A stretch of DNA of 64,000 bases from UBA1413 sp964552955. GTDB lineage: Bacteria > Bacteroidota > Bacteroidia > Bacteroidales > Prolixibacteraceae. Position numbers and translations under genes: made by a program. The DNA lies in assembly GCA_964552955.1 (NCBI GenBank), contig CAZKIU010000020.1, positions 3,683 through 67,682 of the forward strand. Reading direction: 5' to 3'. The notes beneath the pieces are model-generated. The model worked only from the letters and a program-made list of their open reading frames with translations. It ran no database searches and had not been told where the DNA came from. Positions 9,320 to 16,621 of this stretch are shown here, one piece after another. Numbering within the stretch: position 1 is the first letter of the stretch; each line of letters opens with the position of its first letter.

Positions 9320-9742
9320 ATGGTTTTGATGGTTGGGCATGCTTATTCCTACAAATGCAGCCACTGCGGATATGAGGAGTACTACAAGCAGGGGCACGGT
9401 TTCCTGGTCAGGCCGCAAAGTTATGATGAATACATAGCCTCCAACCAGAAGTTTTTCCATTATGAGATTCACAACAAGATAGAATCCCTGGCCGTTGTAC
9501 ATCCTGCCCTGGAGATAGATGCCACCTTCCGGGTTTTTAAATGCCCGAAGTGCAACCTGTTGCACGGCAAGGTACAGGTCAACCTCACGGAAGGGGAGAT
9601 TCTTTTGCATGCCAGCCGCTTCAAGTGCATGAGATGCCGGTCGCGGTTGAGGCTGACCAACATCCACCGCCTCAAAAGAGCCACTTGTCCGGTCTGCGGT
9701 AAGAATTCCTTTCACCGCCAGAACCTGGCCACCCTGCTTTGA
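9320..9742 (+). CDS. Conserved-looking CxxC-rich (zinc-ribbon) protein of unknown function
   Basis: This 140-residue protein was not recognised as a named family. Four CxxC pairs are visible: CSHC near residue 14, CPKC near 74, CMRC near 102 and CPVC near 120. That spacing suggests two zinc-ribbon folds built from pairs 1+2 and 3+4, or two separate ribbons. There is no signal peptide and no membrane segment, so it is probably cytosolic. It is a single gene, divergent from frdC, with no clear partner. Such proteins often bind nucleic acid or ribosomal components, but that is only a guess. Confidence 0.72.
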   Translation: MVLMVGHAYSYKCSHCGYEEYYKQGHGFLVRPQSYDEYIASNQKFFHYEIHNKIESLAVVHPALEIDATFRVFKCPKCNLLHGKVQVNLTEGEILLHASRFKCMRCRSRLRLTNIHRLKRATCPVCGKNSFHRQNLATLL

Positions 9743-9788
9743 GTTGATCAGGCGGGTGCATCAGTGGTGCGAACGAAGGTCACCCCCT

Positions 9789-9880
9789 TGCATCTGGCTG
9801 GTTTCAGAAGAAGTTGATGATATGTACCACAAAGGAGAAGTTCATACCCATCCCCTGCATCTGGCTGGTTTCAGAAGAAG
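9789..9880. repeat. 25-bp direct repeat duplicating the 3' end of the permease gene
   Basis: The same 25 bases (beginning TGCATCTGGCTGG) occur at 9789-9813 and 9856-9880, with starts 67 bp apart. The right copy covers the stop codon and last codons of the GntP-family gene (9871-11439, minus strand). The left copy is an extra, non-coding version, which looks like a local duplication of the gene end. Confidence 0.85.
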
Positions 9881-11439
9881 AGGCTGGTCAGCAGCGTAAA
9901 TACCAGTCCGCATACCGCGATGATGGTTTCCATGATGGTCCACGAGCGGAGGGTATCCTTTTCGTTCATGCCGAGGTATTTGCCCACGAGCCAGAAGCCG
10001 CTGTCGTTGACATGGGAGAGGATGGTGGCTCCGGAGGCAATAGCGATGACAATTAATGCGCGGAGCGGGTCACTCAGGTCAAGGAGTTCAAGGACGGGGG
10101 CGATGATGCCGGCCGCGGTGATCATGGCCACGGTGGCCGATCCCTGGGTGATGCGGACCACGGCGGCCAGCAGCCAGGCCAGGAGGATGGGGGAGAGGGA
10201 AGAGCCGGCCATCGATTCGGCCATCATCTTTCCCATGCCACAATCGACCAGGATCTGTTTGAGGACCCCTCCGGCACCGGTGATCAGGATGATCAGGCCT
10301 GCCGGCCCCAGGGCTTTGTTGCTCAGGTCGAGCAAGGCTTGGGGTGCCATGCCACGACGAATCCCTATTAACCAGAGCGCCAGCAGAGTGGCAATGATCA
10401 ACGCGGAAAAGGGATGCCCCAGGAACCGGATGACCGTGGTCAGAAGCGATGCCCCGATGACTTCCTTGTCGACCAGAACCCCCGTGAGGGTGTTCAGTAA
10501 TATCAGAAACAGCGGCACTCCGATCAGCGAGGCGATCAGCCCGAAGGAGGGAAGCAGGTTGGCCGGATCCCCGGCAGAAGGAGGGGCCCCCAGGTCTGGA
10601 GTGATATGACCTCTGCCTTCCCAGGTATCCTCTTTTATGATTCCCCCGGAACCTTTTGTTGTCTCTCCAGGATCCATGGCCACCTCGCTATGAAGCGTTA
10701 AGGTCTCTCCGGAACCGCTCCTCTTGTTTCCCGGAGCAGTTATTGTCTCGTCTGGGGCGGGCGATTCCCGGGAAGCGGTTTGCTCTCCGGTTACCGGAAT
10801 GTCTGCCGGAGGTGGGGGCAGATATATTTTTTTAGAGATGTAATTTCCCCAAAGCGGACCGGCCAGGATGGTGGTAGGGATGCCCAAGAGGATCCCGAAG
10901 AGGATGACCCATCCGAGCTGGACGTTGATGATGTCGGCCACGGCCACCGGCCCGGGAGTGGGTGGCACGAAGGTGTGGGTGGCAGCCAGTCCGGCCAGCA
11001 GGGGAATGGCATAGTAAAGGAGTGAACGTTGGGTATCGCGGGCCAGGGCATAAACGATGGGCACCAGGATGATGAATCCCACATCGAAGAAGACGGGGAT
11101 GGCCACGATGAAGCCGGTGAGTGCCATGGCCCAGGGGGCTTTCTTCTGGCCGAAGCGGCGCACCAGGGTATGGGCCAGGGCTTCGGCGCCCCCTGAACTT
11201 TCAAGGATCTGCCCGAAGATCGCTCCCAGGCCCACGACGGTAGCCACAAACCCCAGGGTGCTCCCCATGCCTTCCTGGATGCTTTTCAGTACCGCATCGG
11301 GGGGCATCCCTGCCAGCAAACCGGCATAGATGGCGGTGATCAGCAAGGAGATGAAGGCGCTGATCTTGAGCTTCAGTACCATGAAAAGCAACAGGGCCAC
11401 TGCCGTGACGACCAGAAAAAGGATGAATCCTGCCGACAT
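9871..11439 (-). CDS. GntP-family gluconate/sugar-acid:H+ symporter with a repeat-derived insertion
   Basis: This inner-membrane permease probably takes up gluconate or a related sugar acid with protons. Typical GntP features include FVATVVGLGAIFGQILESSG, IPVFFDVGFIILVPI and THTFVPPTPGPVAVAD, with about 12 membrane helices. At 522 residues it is about 75 longer than usual. The extra length is one hydrophilic, Gly/Pro/Thr/Glu-rich stretch (about residues 210-293) containing four 14-residue units (218-273), placed between two membrane helices where family members have a short loop. The frame is intact on both sides, so it is probably functional. It lies 90 bp downstream of the Gfo/Idh/MocA gene on the same strand, suggesting a joint sugar or sugar-acid role. 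Confidence 0.88.
   Translation of the reverse strand: MSAGFILFLVVTAVALLLFMVLKLKISAFISLLITAIYAGLLAGMPPDAVLKSIQEGMGSTLGFVATVVGLGAIFGQILESSGGAEALAHTLVRRFGQKKAPWAMALTGFIVAIPVFFDVGFIILVPIVYALARDTQRSLLYYAIPLLAGLAATHTFVPPTPGPVAVADIINVQLGWVILFGILLGIPTTILAGPLWGNYISKKIYLPPPPADIPVTGEQTASRESPAPDETITAPGNKRSGSGETLTLHSEVAMDPGETTKGSGGIIKEDTWEGRGHITPDLGAPPSAGDPANLLPSFGLIASLIGVPLFLILLNTLTGVLVDKEVIGASLLTTVIRFLGHPFSALIIATLLALWLIGIRRGMAPQALLDLSNKALGPAGLIILITGAGGVLKQILVDCGMGKMMAESMAGSSLSPILLAWLLAAVVRITQGSATVAMITAAGIIAPVLELLDLSDPLRALIVIAIASGATILSHVNDSGFWLVGKYLGMNEKDTLRSWTIMETIIAVCGLVFTLLTSLFF
10621..10788. repeat. Four degenerate 42-bp tandem units inside the GntP permease gene
   Basis: Units run 10621-10662, 10663-10704, 10705-10746 and 10747-10788 on the plus strand. 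Two begin CTCTCCGGA or CTCTCCAGG. Each encodes 14 residues on the minus strand, two of them ending GE and the first ending DE. The 42-bp length keeps the frame. Confidence 0.6.
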
Positions 11440-11529
11440 ATCTTCTTTTCAGTCGTTATTTTTCATTTTTAAGAATCAGTTTTCCGCCCCATGAGGCGCG
11501 GCGAGAACCGTTACCTGAGGAAATGCATA

Positions 11530-12606
11530 TTACAGTTTCACCGGTCTGTTTTCACGTTGTGAGCGATAGATGGCGTCGAAGAGTTCGACGACCTTACGGC
11601 CGTCGTGGCCTGTCACTGCCGGTTCTCTTCCGGTTTCCAGGGCTTCGAGGAAGTCGGCGATCTGCAATTTCATGAAATAGGTGGCCGGGTCAATGGTGGT
11701 GAAGAGGGCAGCATCCTCCCCTGCCCATGCTTCGGGCAGGTGCTCTTCGCCGGGAATGGTCCACAGGTCGTTGACGGGAGGGGCCAGGATGCCGCTCTGT
11801 CCGGGAAGAAACATGGCACCGTTTTCGGTCTGCACGCCTACTGAGGCGCCATTGCTGCCATGGATATGGACCTTACCATGGATGCCCGGTTTCTGTGAGT
11901 TGCTGACCACGATGTTGCCGATGGCACCGCTCTTGAACCGGAGGATGGCCAGGGCGGTATCCTCGACCTCGATGTAGGGGTGGTTGAGGTTTTTCCAGAT
12001 GCCGTAGACTTCGTCGATTTCTCCTATGGTCCAGAGGAGCAGGTCGAGCTGGTGCGGTGCCTGGTTGACCAGGACACCGCCGCCCTCGAGGTTCCAGGTG
12101 CCGCGCCATTCGTCGGCATCGTAGTAAGAGCGGTCGCGCCATCCCAGCATGACAGCTGTGCCCAGTGCCGGGGGTCCTATTTTTCCGGCATCGATGGCCG
12201 CCTTCACCCGGGCGGCCGGAGGGTACCATCTCCGCTGGCTCACCACCCCCAGCTTCACCCCCTTCAGCTGTGCCGCCTCGATCATCCTGTCGCAGTCAAA
12301 GGGGTCGATGGCCAGCGGTTTCTCTACCAGTACATGCGCCCCCTTTTCAATCACTTCGAGGGCTGCAGCGGTGTGAAACAGGTGAGGCGTACAGATGATG
12401 GCCAGGTCAATGGCCGCATGGGTCACCAACTCCCCCGGAGTGGCATAACTCACGGTATTGAACTCCTTCGCGAAGTGATCGGCACTGGTGCGCGTCCGGC
12501 TCCACACACCCGCCAGCCGGGCATTGGGAAGTTCCCCGATGGCCGAGGCATGCAAACGGGCTACCTTTCCGCAGCCCAACAGCCCAATATTCCAGGTCTT
12601 ACTCAT
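11530..12606 (-). CDS. Gfo/Idh/MocA-family NAD(P)-dependent oxidoreductase
   Basis: This cytosolic dehydrogenase of about 358 residues oxidises or reduces a sugar, inositol or sugar-acid hydroxyl. The N-terminal Rossmann segment GLLGCGKVARLHAS binds the nucleotide, and the family motif VEKPLAIDPFDCDRM supplies the EKP lysine. The C-terminal half has the substrate domain, with GGGVLVNQAPHQLDLLLW containing the conserved Asp/His region. A GTG at 12630 is an alternative start, but the ATG at 12606 (MSKTWN) puts the Rossmann fold at the very N-terminus as usual. The substrate is unknown. The co-directional permease downstream suggests a sugar-acid pathway. Confidence 0.92.
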   Translation of the reverse strand: MSKTWNIGLLGCGKVARLHASAIGELPNARLAGVWSRTRTSADHFAKEFNTVSYATPGELVTHAAIDLAIICTPHLFHTAAALEVIEKGAHVLVEKPLAIDPFDCDRMIEAAQLKGVKLGVVSQRRWYPPAARVKAAIDAGKIGPPALGTAVMLGWRDRSYYDADEWRGTWNLEGGGVLVNQAPHQLDLLLWTIGEIDEVYGIWKNLNHPYIEVEDTALAILRFKSGAIGNIVVSNSQKPGIHGKVHIHGSNGASVGVQTENGAMFLPGQSGILAPPVNDLWTIPGEEHLPEAWAGEDAALFTTIDPATYFMKLQIADFLEALETGREPAVTGHDGRKVVELFDAIYRSQRENRPVKL

Positions 12607-12663
12607 GGTCTCAGGTTTTCGTCGTCTCACAAAGTTAAAATTTTAGCCGGGCATTGCAATTCC

Positions 12664-12694
12664 TTTCCTGAATCGAAGAGTTCCCCTAAATTTG
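12664..12694 (+). promoter_or_regulatory. Putative promoter of the corrinoid methyl-transfer cassette
   Basis: TAAATTTG at 12687-12694 matches the -7 consensus TAnnTTTG exactly. TTTC at 12664-12667 is one mismatch from TTTG, with a 19-bp spacer. The cassette's first ATG is at 12714, so the leader would be very short. Confidence 0.6.
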
Positions 12695-12713
12695 CAGAAA
12701 ACCTGAAGAAACT

Positions 12714-13385
12714 ATGACTGAATTGTTGCAGAAGCTTTCTGAATGTGTCGAATTCGGAAAAATAAGCCTGGCTTCACCTTTTCCCCCGCAAATGAAAGGG
12801 CAGGAGGGAGCCGATGAGATTACCCGCCACCTTCTGGACCAGGGGGCGTCCCCCCAAGATATCCTGACCAACGGACTGATGCCGGGAATGGAACGCATAG
12901 GGGTCAAATTCCGGGAGAACAAAGTGTTTGTGCCCCAGGTGCTGATGTCGGCCAAGGCGATGAATACCGCCATGGTCCACCTCAAGCCCTATTTTCTCAC
13001 CGGTGAGGCCCGGCAAAAGGGAACCTTCATCATCGGCACCGTGGAAGGAGATCTTCACGATATCGGGAAAAACCTGGTTTCCATGATGGTCGAGGGGAAC
13101 GGATGGAAAGTGGTCGACCTGGGCGTCGATGTGAAGCCTGAGAAATTCATCGAGGTTCTGAAGGAGCATCCGGGTGCTTTTGTGGGATTGTCGGCCCTGC
13201 TGACCACCACCATGCCCAGCATGGAAAGAACAACCAAAGCCATCAAGGAGGCCCTTCCGGAGGTGAAAGTCGCCGTGGGCGGAGCCCCTGTTACCAGGGA
13301 GTTCTGTGATAGGATCGGCGCCGACGCCTATTCCCGCGACCCGCAGGGACTTGTGGAGTACCTCAATGGAAGATTGGAGGATTAG
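12714..13385 (+). CDS. Corrinoid (cobalamin-binding) protein of a methyltransferase system
   Basis: This 223-residue cytosolic protein carries the methyl group on cobalamin between methyltransferases. An N-terminal helical cap (about 1-95, including LMPGMERIGVKF and FVPQVLMSAKAM) precedes a Rossmann-like B12-binding domain with the lower-ligand motif GDLHDIGKN, His115, then the conserved GLSALLTTTMPSM and VAVGGAPVT segments. It matches the MtaC/MtbC-like family in length and layout. It is the first gene of a four-gene plus-strand group: it is followed by a UroD-family methyltransferase 28 bp later, an HD-domain protein and a homocysteine methyltransferase-like protein. It therefore probably shuttles methyl groups between the UroD-type and the homocysteine-type enzymes. 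Confidence 0.92.
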   Translation: MTELLQKLSECVEFGKISLASPFPPQMKGQEGADEITRHLLDQGASPQDILTNGLMPGMERIGVKFRENKVFVPQVLMSAKAMNTAMVHLKPYFLTGEARQKGTFIIGTVEGDLHDIGKNLVSMMVEGNGWKVVDLGVDVKPEKFIEVLKEHPGAFVGLSALLTTTMPSMERTTKAIKEALPEVKVAVGGAPVTREFCDRIGADAYSRDPQGLVEYLNGRLED

Positions 13386-13413
13386 AATGGAGGAAGATTA
13401 GAATATCATTATT

Positions 13414-15033
13414 ATGAAGGGATTAGAGCTGATCAGGGCGGCGATGGCCCTGCAGGAGACGGAAAGGGTGCCCTGGGTGCCCTTTGTGGGGGTGCATGGT
13501 GGGTTTCTCACCGGTGTGGATGCCACCACCTATCTGTGTTCCTCCGCACTGATGACCGCCGGCATCAGCAAGGCCATTGAGCTGTACCACCCCGACGGGA
13601 TTCCTGTCATTTTTGACCTTCAACTGGAGGCCGAAGTGCTGGGATGCACCCTCAAGTGGTCGGCAGCCACCCCTCCCGCCGTCATCTCCCATCCGCTGGC
13701 CGAAGGAAAGCGCCTCAGTGACCTGCCGGAGTTCGCTTCCGGAAAGGGCAGAATTCCCCAGGTGCTGGAGACCACCCGCACCTTAAGGGAGAAGTATCCT
13801 GATCTGGCCCTCTATGGTTTGATCACCGGTCCATTTACCCTGGCTTTACACCTGCTGGGTACCGATATCTTCCTGAAACTCTATGAGTCTCCGGAAGAGG
13901 TGCACGAACTGATGGAATTCTGTACCGGTGTGGCCGGGAAGATGGCGGGCTACCTGATGGAGGCGGGGTGCGACGTGATCGCCCTGGTCGATCCGATGAC
14001 CAGCCAGATCGACCCCGACAGTTTCGAAGAATACGTGGCCCCCTATGCCACGCGGATTTTTAGCGACATCCGCGCGGCAGGCCGGCTGAGTTCCTTTTTT
14101 GTGTGCGGCCATGCCCAGCAGAATATTGAAGTGATGTGTGGATGCCGCCCTGACAACATCTCGATCGACGAAAATATTCCTCTCGACTATGTGCAGGAGA
14201 AGGCGCTGGCGAGTGGGGTAAGCTTCGGCGGCAACCTGCGGCTGACGGTGGTCCTGCTGATGGGAAGCGCCGACGATGCCCGCCAGGAAGCCCTGGCCTG
14301 TCTCGACCATGGGGGTAAAAAAGGGTTCATCCTGGCCCCGGGGTGCGACATTCCCATGGAGACTCCTCCCGCTAACCTGGAAGCCGTATCGGAGTTGGTA
14401 CGGGATCCCTACCAGCAGGAGGTGGCCCGTACTCTGGAAACCAGCGACCACCGCACGGCTCTCCTTAACATGAACGACTACGGCCAGAGCGACAAAGTCA
14501 TCGTAGACATCATCACCCTTGATTCGGAGTCGTGTGCCCCCTGCCAGTACATGGTGGAGGCTGTCAAACGGGTAGCCCCCCATTTCGAGGGGGTGGTCGA
14601 ATGGCGCGAACATGCGATCAAGCGAATGGAAGGGGTCTCCTTTATGTCGTCGCTGATGGTCAAGAACATCCCCACCATCTGTATCGACGGCAAAATTGCC
14701 TTTGTGTCGAAGATCCCGCCACAAGGACAGCTCATCCAGGCCATCCAGCAGCGGATCAATGAAAAGCTGAAGCTGAAGATCCGCTCCAAGCGGAGCGAGA
14801 TTCTCATTTTCGGGGAAACAGAGGAGGTGTGCCGTGAATTGAATGAGACGGTCAGGCAGGCCTCCCTGGAATTGGGCAAAGAGCTTCGGATCGCGACCAT
14901 CACCGACCGGGCCAGGATGGCGGCCTTCGGCATCACCAAAGGGCCGGCGCTGGTGACCGTCCACTACCGCCTGAAATGCGAAAATAACCTCCCCTCGCTC
15001 GACGTGGTGAAGGAGTGGATCAAGGAGTTGTAA
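13414..15033 (+). CDS. UroD-family (MtaA/CmuA-like) methyltransferase fused to two thioredoxin-like domains
   Basis: This 539-residue protein has three parts. Residues 1 to about 335 resemble the uroporphyrinogen decarboxylase superfamily branch that transfers methyl groups to or from corrinoid proteins. Residues about 362-445 form a thioredoxin-like domain with Cys374-Ala-Pro-Cys377 and a later KNIPTICIDGK segment with the cis-Pro expected of that fold. Residues about 455-539 look like a second, Cys-poor thioredoxin or glutaredoxin-like domain. In MtaA/MtbA the zinc site uses His-x-Cys and a distal Cys. Here the first motif reads Phe229-Val-Cys231-Gly-His233 and the distal Cys is Cys311 in APGCDIP, so the usual His is replaced by Phe. 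Cys242 and Cys244 are nearby. The fusion suggests redox control or reductive reactivation of corrinoid, but this is inference. Substrate unknown. Confidence 0.85.
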   Translation: MKGLELIRAAMALQETERVPWVPFVGVHGGFLTGVDATTYLCSSALMTAGISKAIELYHPDGIPVIFDLQLEAEVLGCTLKWSAATPPAVISHPLAEGKRLSDLPEFASGKGRIPQVLETTRTLREKYPDLALYGLITGPFTLALHLLGTDIFLKLYESPEEVHELMEFCTGVAGKMAGYLMEAGCDVIALVDPMTSQIDPDSFEEYVAPYATRIFSDIRAAGRLSSFFVCGHAQQNIEVMCGCRPDNISIDENIPLDYVQEKALASGVSFGGNLRLTVVLLMGSADDARQEALACLDHGGKKGFILAPGCDIPMETPPANLEAVSELVRDPYQQEVARTLETSDHRTALLNMNDYGQSDKVIVDIITLDSESCAPCQYMVEAVKRVAPHFEGVVEWREHAIKRMEGVSFMSSLMVKNIPTICIDGKIAFVSKIPPQGQLIQAIQQRINEKLKLKIRSKRSEILIFGETEEVCRELNETVRQASLELGKELRIATITDRARMAAFGITKGPALVTVHYRLKCENNLPSLDVVKEWIKEL

Positions 15034-15042
15034 TGTATTTAT

Positions 15043-15552
15043 ATGCTTAATATGGAGGAAAGTGCGGTATTGCTTGGTATGGTGCGCTATTTTGGAGACG
15101 ATATCAAACGGATCAGCCATGCCTTTAAGGTTTACGGCTTTGCCAGGGCGATTCTTTCGGGGGAGCGACTTCCGAAGGAGAAGGCGCTGGTCACCGCCCT
15201 GACAGCCATTCTGCATGATATCGGCATCAAGGAAGCCGTGAGGAAACACCACTCTTCCGACAGCCGTTTCCAGGAGATGGAAGGGCCTGCCGTGGCCCGC
15301 TCCATCATGGAGGGTTGCGGCATCCACCCCCATGTGATGGACCGGGTCTGTTTCATTACCGGCCATCACCACACCTACTCCAAAATCGATGGTCCCGACT
15401 TTCAGATCCTCGTGGAAGCCGATTTCCTGGTGAACATACAAGAGGGATATATCACTCCGGAGGCTGCACCCTCGGTGGTGAAAAAGTACTTCAGGACGTC
15501 TGCCGGCAAGGATCTGGCCGCTTCCCTTTACGGATTGACCACCGTAGGCTAA
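15043..15552 (+). CDS. HD-domain metal-dependent phosphohydrolase-like protein
   Basis: This 169-residue cytosolic protein has the HD metal-site pattern: His in RISHAFKV, LHDIG around residue 66, then KHHSS, TGHHH and LVEADFLVN. HD proteins of this size often hydrolyse nucleotides or other phosphate esters. The gene starts 9 bp after the UroD fusion and is clearly co-transcribed with it, although such a protein has no textbook role in corrinoid methyl transfer. It may act on a one-carbon or nucleotide by-product, or on a signal molecule. No substrate can be read from the sequence. ATG at 15043 or 15052 are both possible starts. Confidence 0.88.
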   Translation: MLNMEESAVLLGMVRYFGDDIKRISHAFKVYGFARAILSGERLPKEKALVTALTAILHDIGIKEAVRKHHSSDSRFQEMEGPAVARSIMEGCGIHPHVMDRVCFITGHHHTYSKIDGPDFQILVEADFLVNIQEGYITPEAAPSVVKKYFRTSAGKDLAASLYGLTTVG

Positions 15553-15560
15553 TCTGCTCT

Positions 15561-15665
15561 GCAAAACCTCAAATGTCACCTCCCGGGATGGTCGCGGGTC
15601 AGGCGAACCTCCGTCACCTTCCGGAATGTTATCAGGTGAGGCAAAACTCAAAGTCACCCGGTGAG
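15561..15665. repeat. Three degenerate tandem units (about 40 bp) between the HD and homocysteine methyltransferase genes
   Basis: Related segments begin at 15561 (GCAAAACCTCAAATGTCACC), 15603 (GCGAACCTCCGTCACC) and 15641 (GCAAAACTCAAAGTCACC), spaced 42 and 38 bp apart. They fill most of the 184-bp gap inside the cassette. A TATTTTTG box at 15698-15705 lies between the repeat and the next start, so a separate promoter there is possible, but no good -33 element is seen. Confidence 0.6.
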
Positions 15666-15736
15666 GAGCTGAACTCTGCAGTGTAATACATTATTTGTAT
15701 TTTTGGATACCCGGTATAGAAGCGGGTCCTCAGCTT

Positions 15737-16621
15737 ATGAAGAGAGCTTTGTTAGATTTAATCAGAAATCGGGTCCTCGTGTCGGACGGGGCGTGGGGCA
15801 CCTTTTTACAGCAAAAAGGATTGCGCCCGGGGGAGTGTCCTGAGCTGTGGAATGTGACCCATCGCGCTGATGTGTTGGCGATTGCACGCAGTTATGTGGA
15901 GGCGGGAGCCGACCTGATCGAGACCAACAGTTTCGGGGGCAGCCGTTTCAAGCTCGAGAAATATGGTTTGGGCGACCGGGTCACGGAGCTGAACCGGGCT
16001 GCCGCGGCCATCAGCCGTGAGGCGGCAGGCGACCGGGTGCTGGTGCTGGGATCGGTAGGCCCCACAGGCAAGATGCTGATCATGGAGGAAGTCACCGCTG
16101 AAGAGATGTACGATGCTTTCCGGGAGCAGGCCCTGGCCCTGGAGGCCGGGGGTGCCGACGCCATCATCGTGGAGACGATGACCGACCTGGAGGAGGCGGT
16201 GCTAGCGGTACGTGCCGCCCGTGAAAACACCGGGCTGGAAGTGATCTGCACCATGACCTTCGACCGGCTGGTCACCGCCGATTTCCGGACCATGATGGGC
16301 ATATCACCTGCCGAGATGGTACAGCCACTCCTCGATGCCGGTGCTTCCATCCTGGGCACCAACTGCGGCAATGGCATGGCCGGCATGATCCCCGTCGTGG
16401 AGGAGATCCGCCGCACCCATCCCACGGTGCCGATTCTGGTCCATGCCAACGCCGGCATGCCTGCCTATCGCGAGGGTCATACAGTTTTTCCTGAATCTCC
16501 GGAAGAGATGGCCTCCCATGTGAAAGCCCTGTATCAGGCCGGCGCCTGCATCATCGGCGGCTGCTGCGGCACCACTCCCCAACATATCGTGGCGATTAAA
16601 AAAGCGGCTTATTTCTTGTAG
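15737..16621 (+). CDS. Homocysteine S-methyltransferase domain protein (zinc-dependent)
   Basis: This cytosolic protein of 294 residues corresponds to the homocysteine-binding module of MetH as a stand-alone enzyme. It starts ILVSDGAWGTFLQ-like (VLVSDGAWGTFLQQKGL) and continues through the ETNSFGGSRFKLEKYGL segment. The three zinc Cys are all present: Cys210 in GTNCGNG and Cys276-Cys277 in GGCCGTTP. It lacks its own folate and cobalamin domains, so it needs a partner carrying the methyl group. The corrinoid protein upstream is the obvious one. In-frame codons upstream (TTG at 15695) are less likely than the ATG at 15737. Its last 13 bp overlap the convergent O-methyltransferase gene. It may methylate homocysteine or another thiol. 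Confidence 0.9.
   Translation: MKRALLDLIRNRVLVSDGAWGTFLQQKGLRPGECPELWNVTHRADVLAIARSYVEAGADLIETNSFGGSRFKLEKYGLGDRVTELNRAAAAISREAAGDRVLVLGSVGPTGKMLIMEEVTAEEMYDAFREQALALEAGGADAIIVETMTDLEEAVLAVRAARENTGLEVICTMTFDRLVTADFRTMMGISPAEMVQPLLDAGASILGTNCGNGMAGMIPVVEEIRRTHPTVPILVHANAGMPAYREGHTVFPESPEEMASHVKALYQAGACIIGGCCGTTPQHIVAIKKAAYFL

Noticed and set aside
13846..15657. 603-residue minus-strand open frame opposite the UroD fusion and HD genes
   Set aside because: Both plus-strand genes have strong family motifs and the antisense frame crosses two of them; it reflects GC-rich codon bias.
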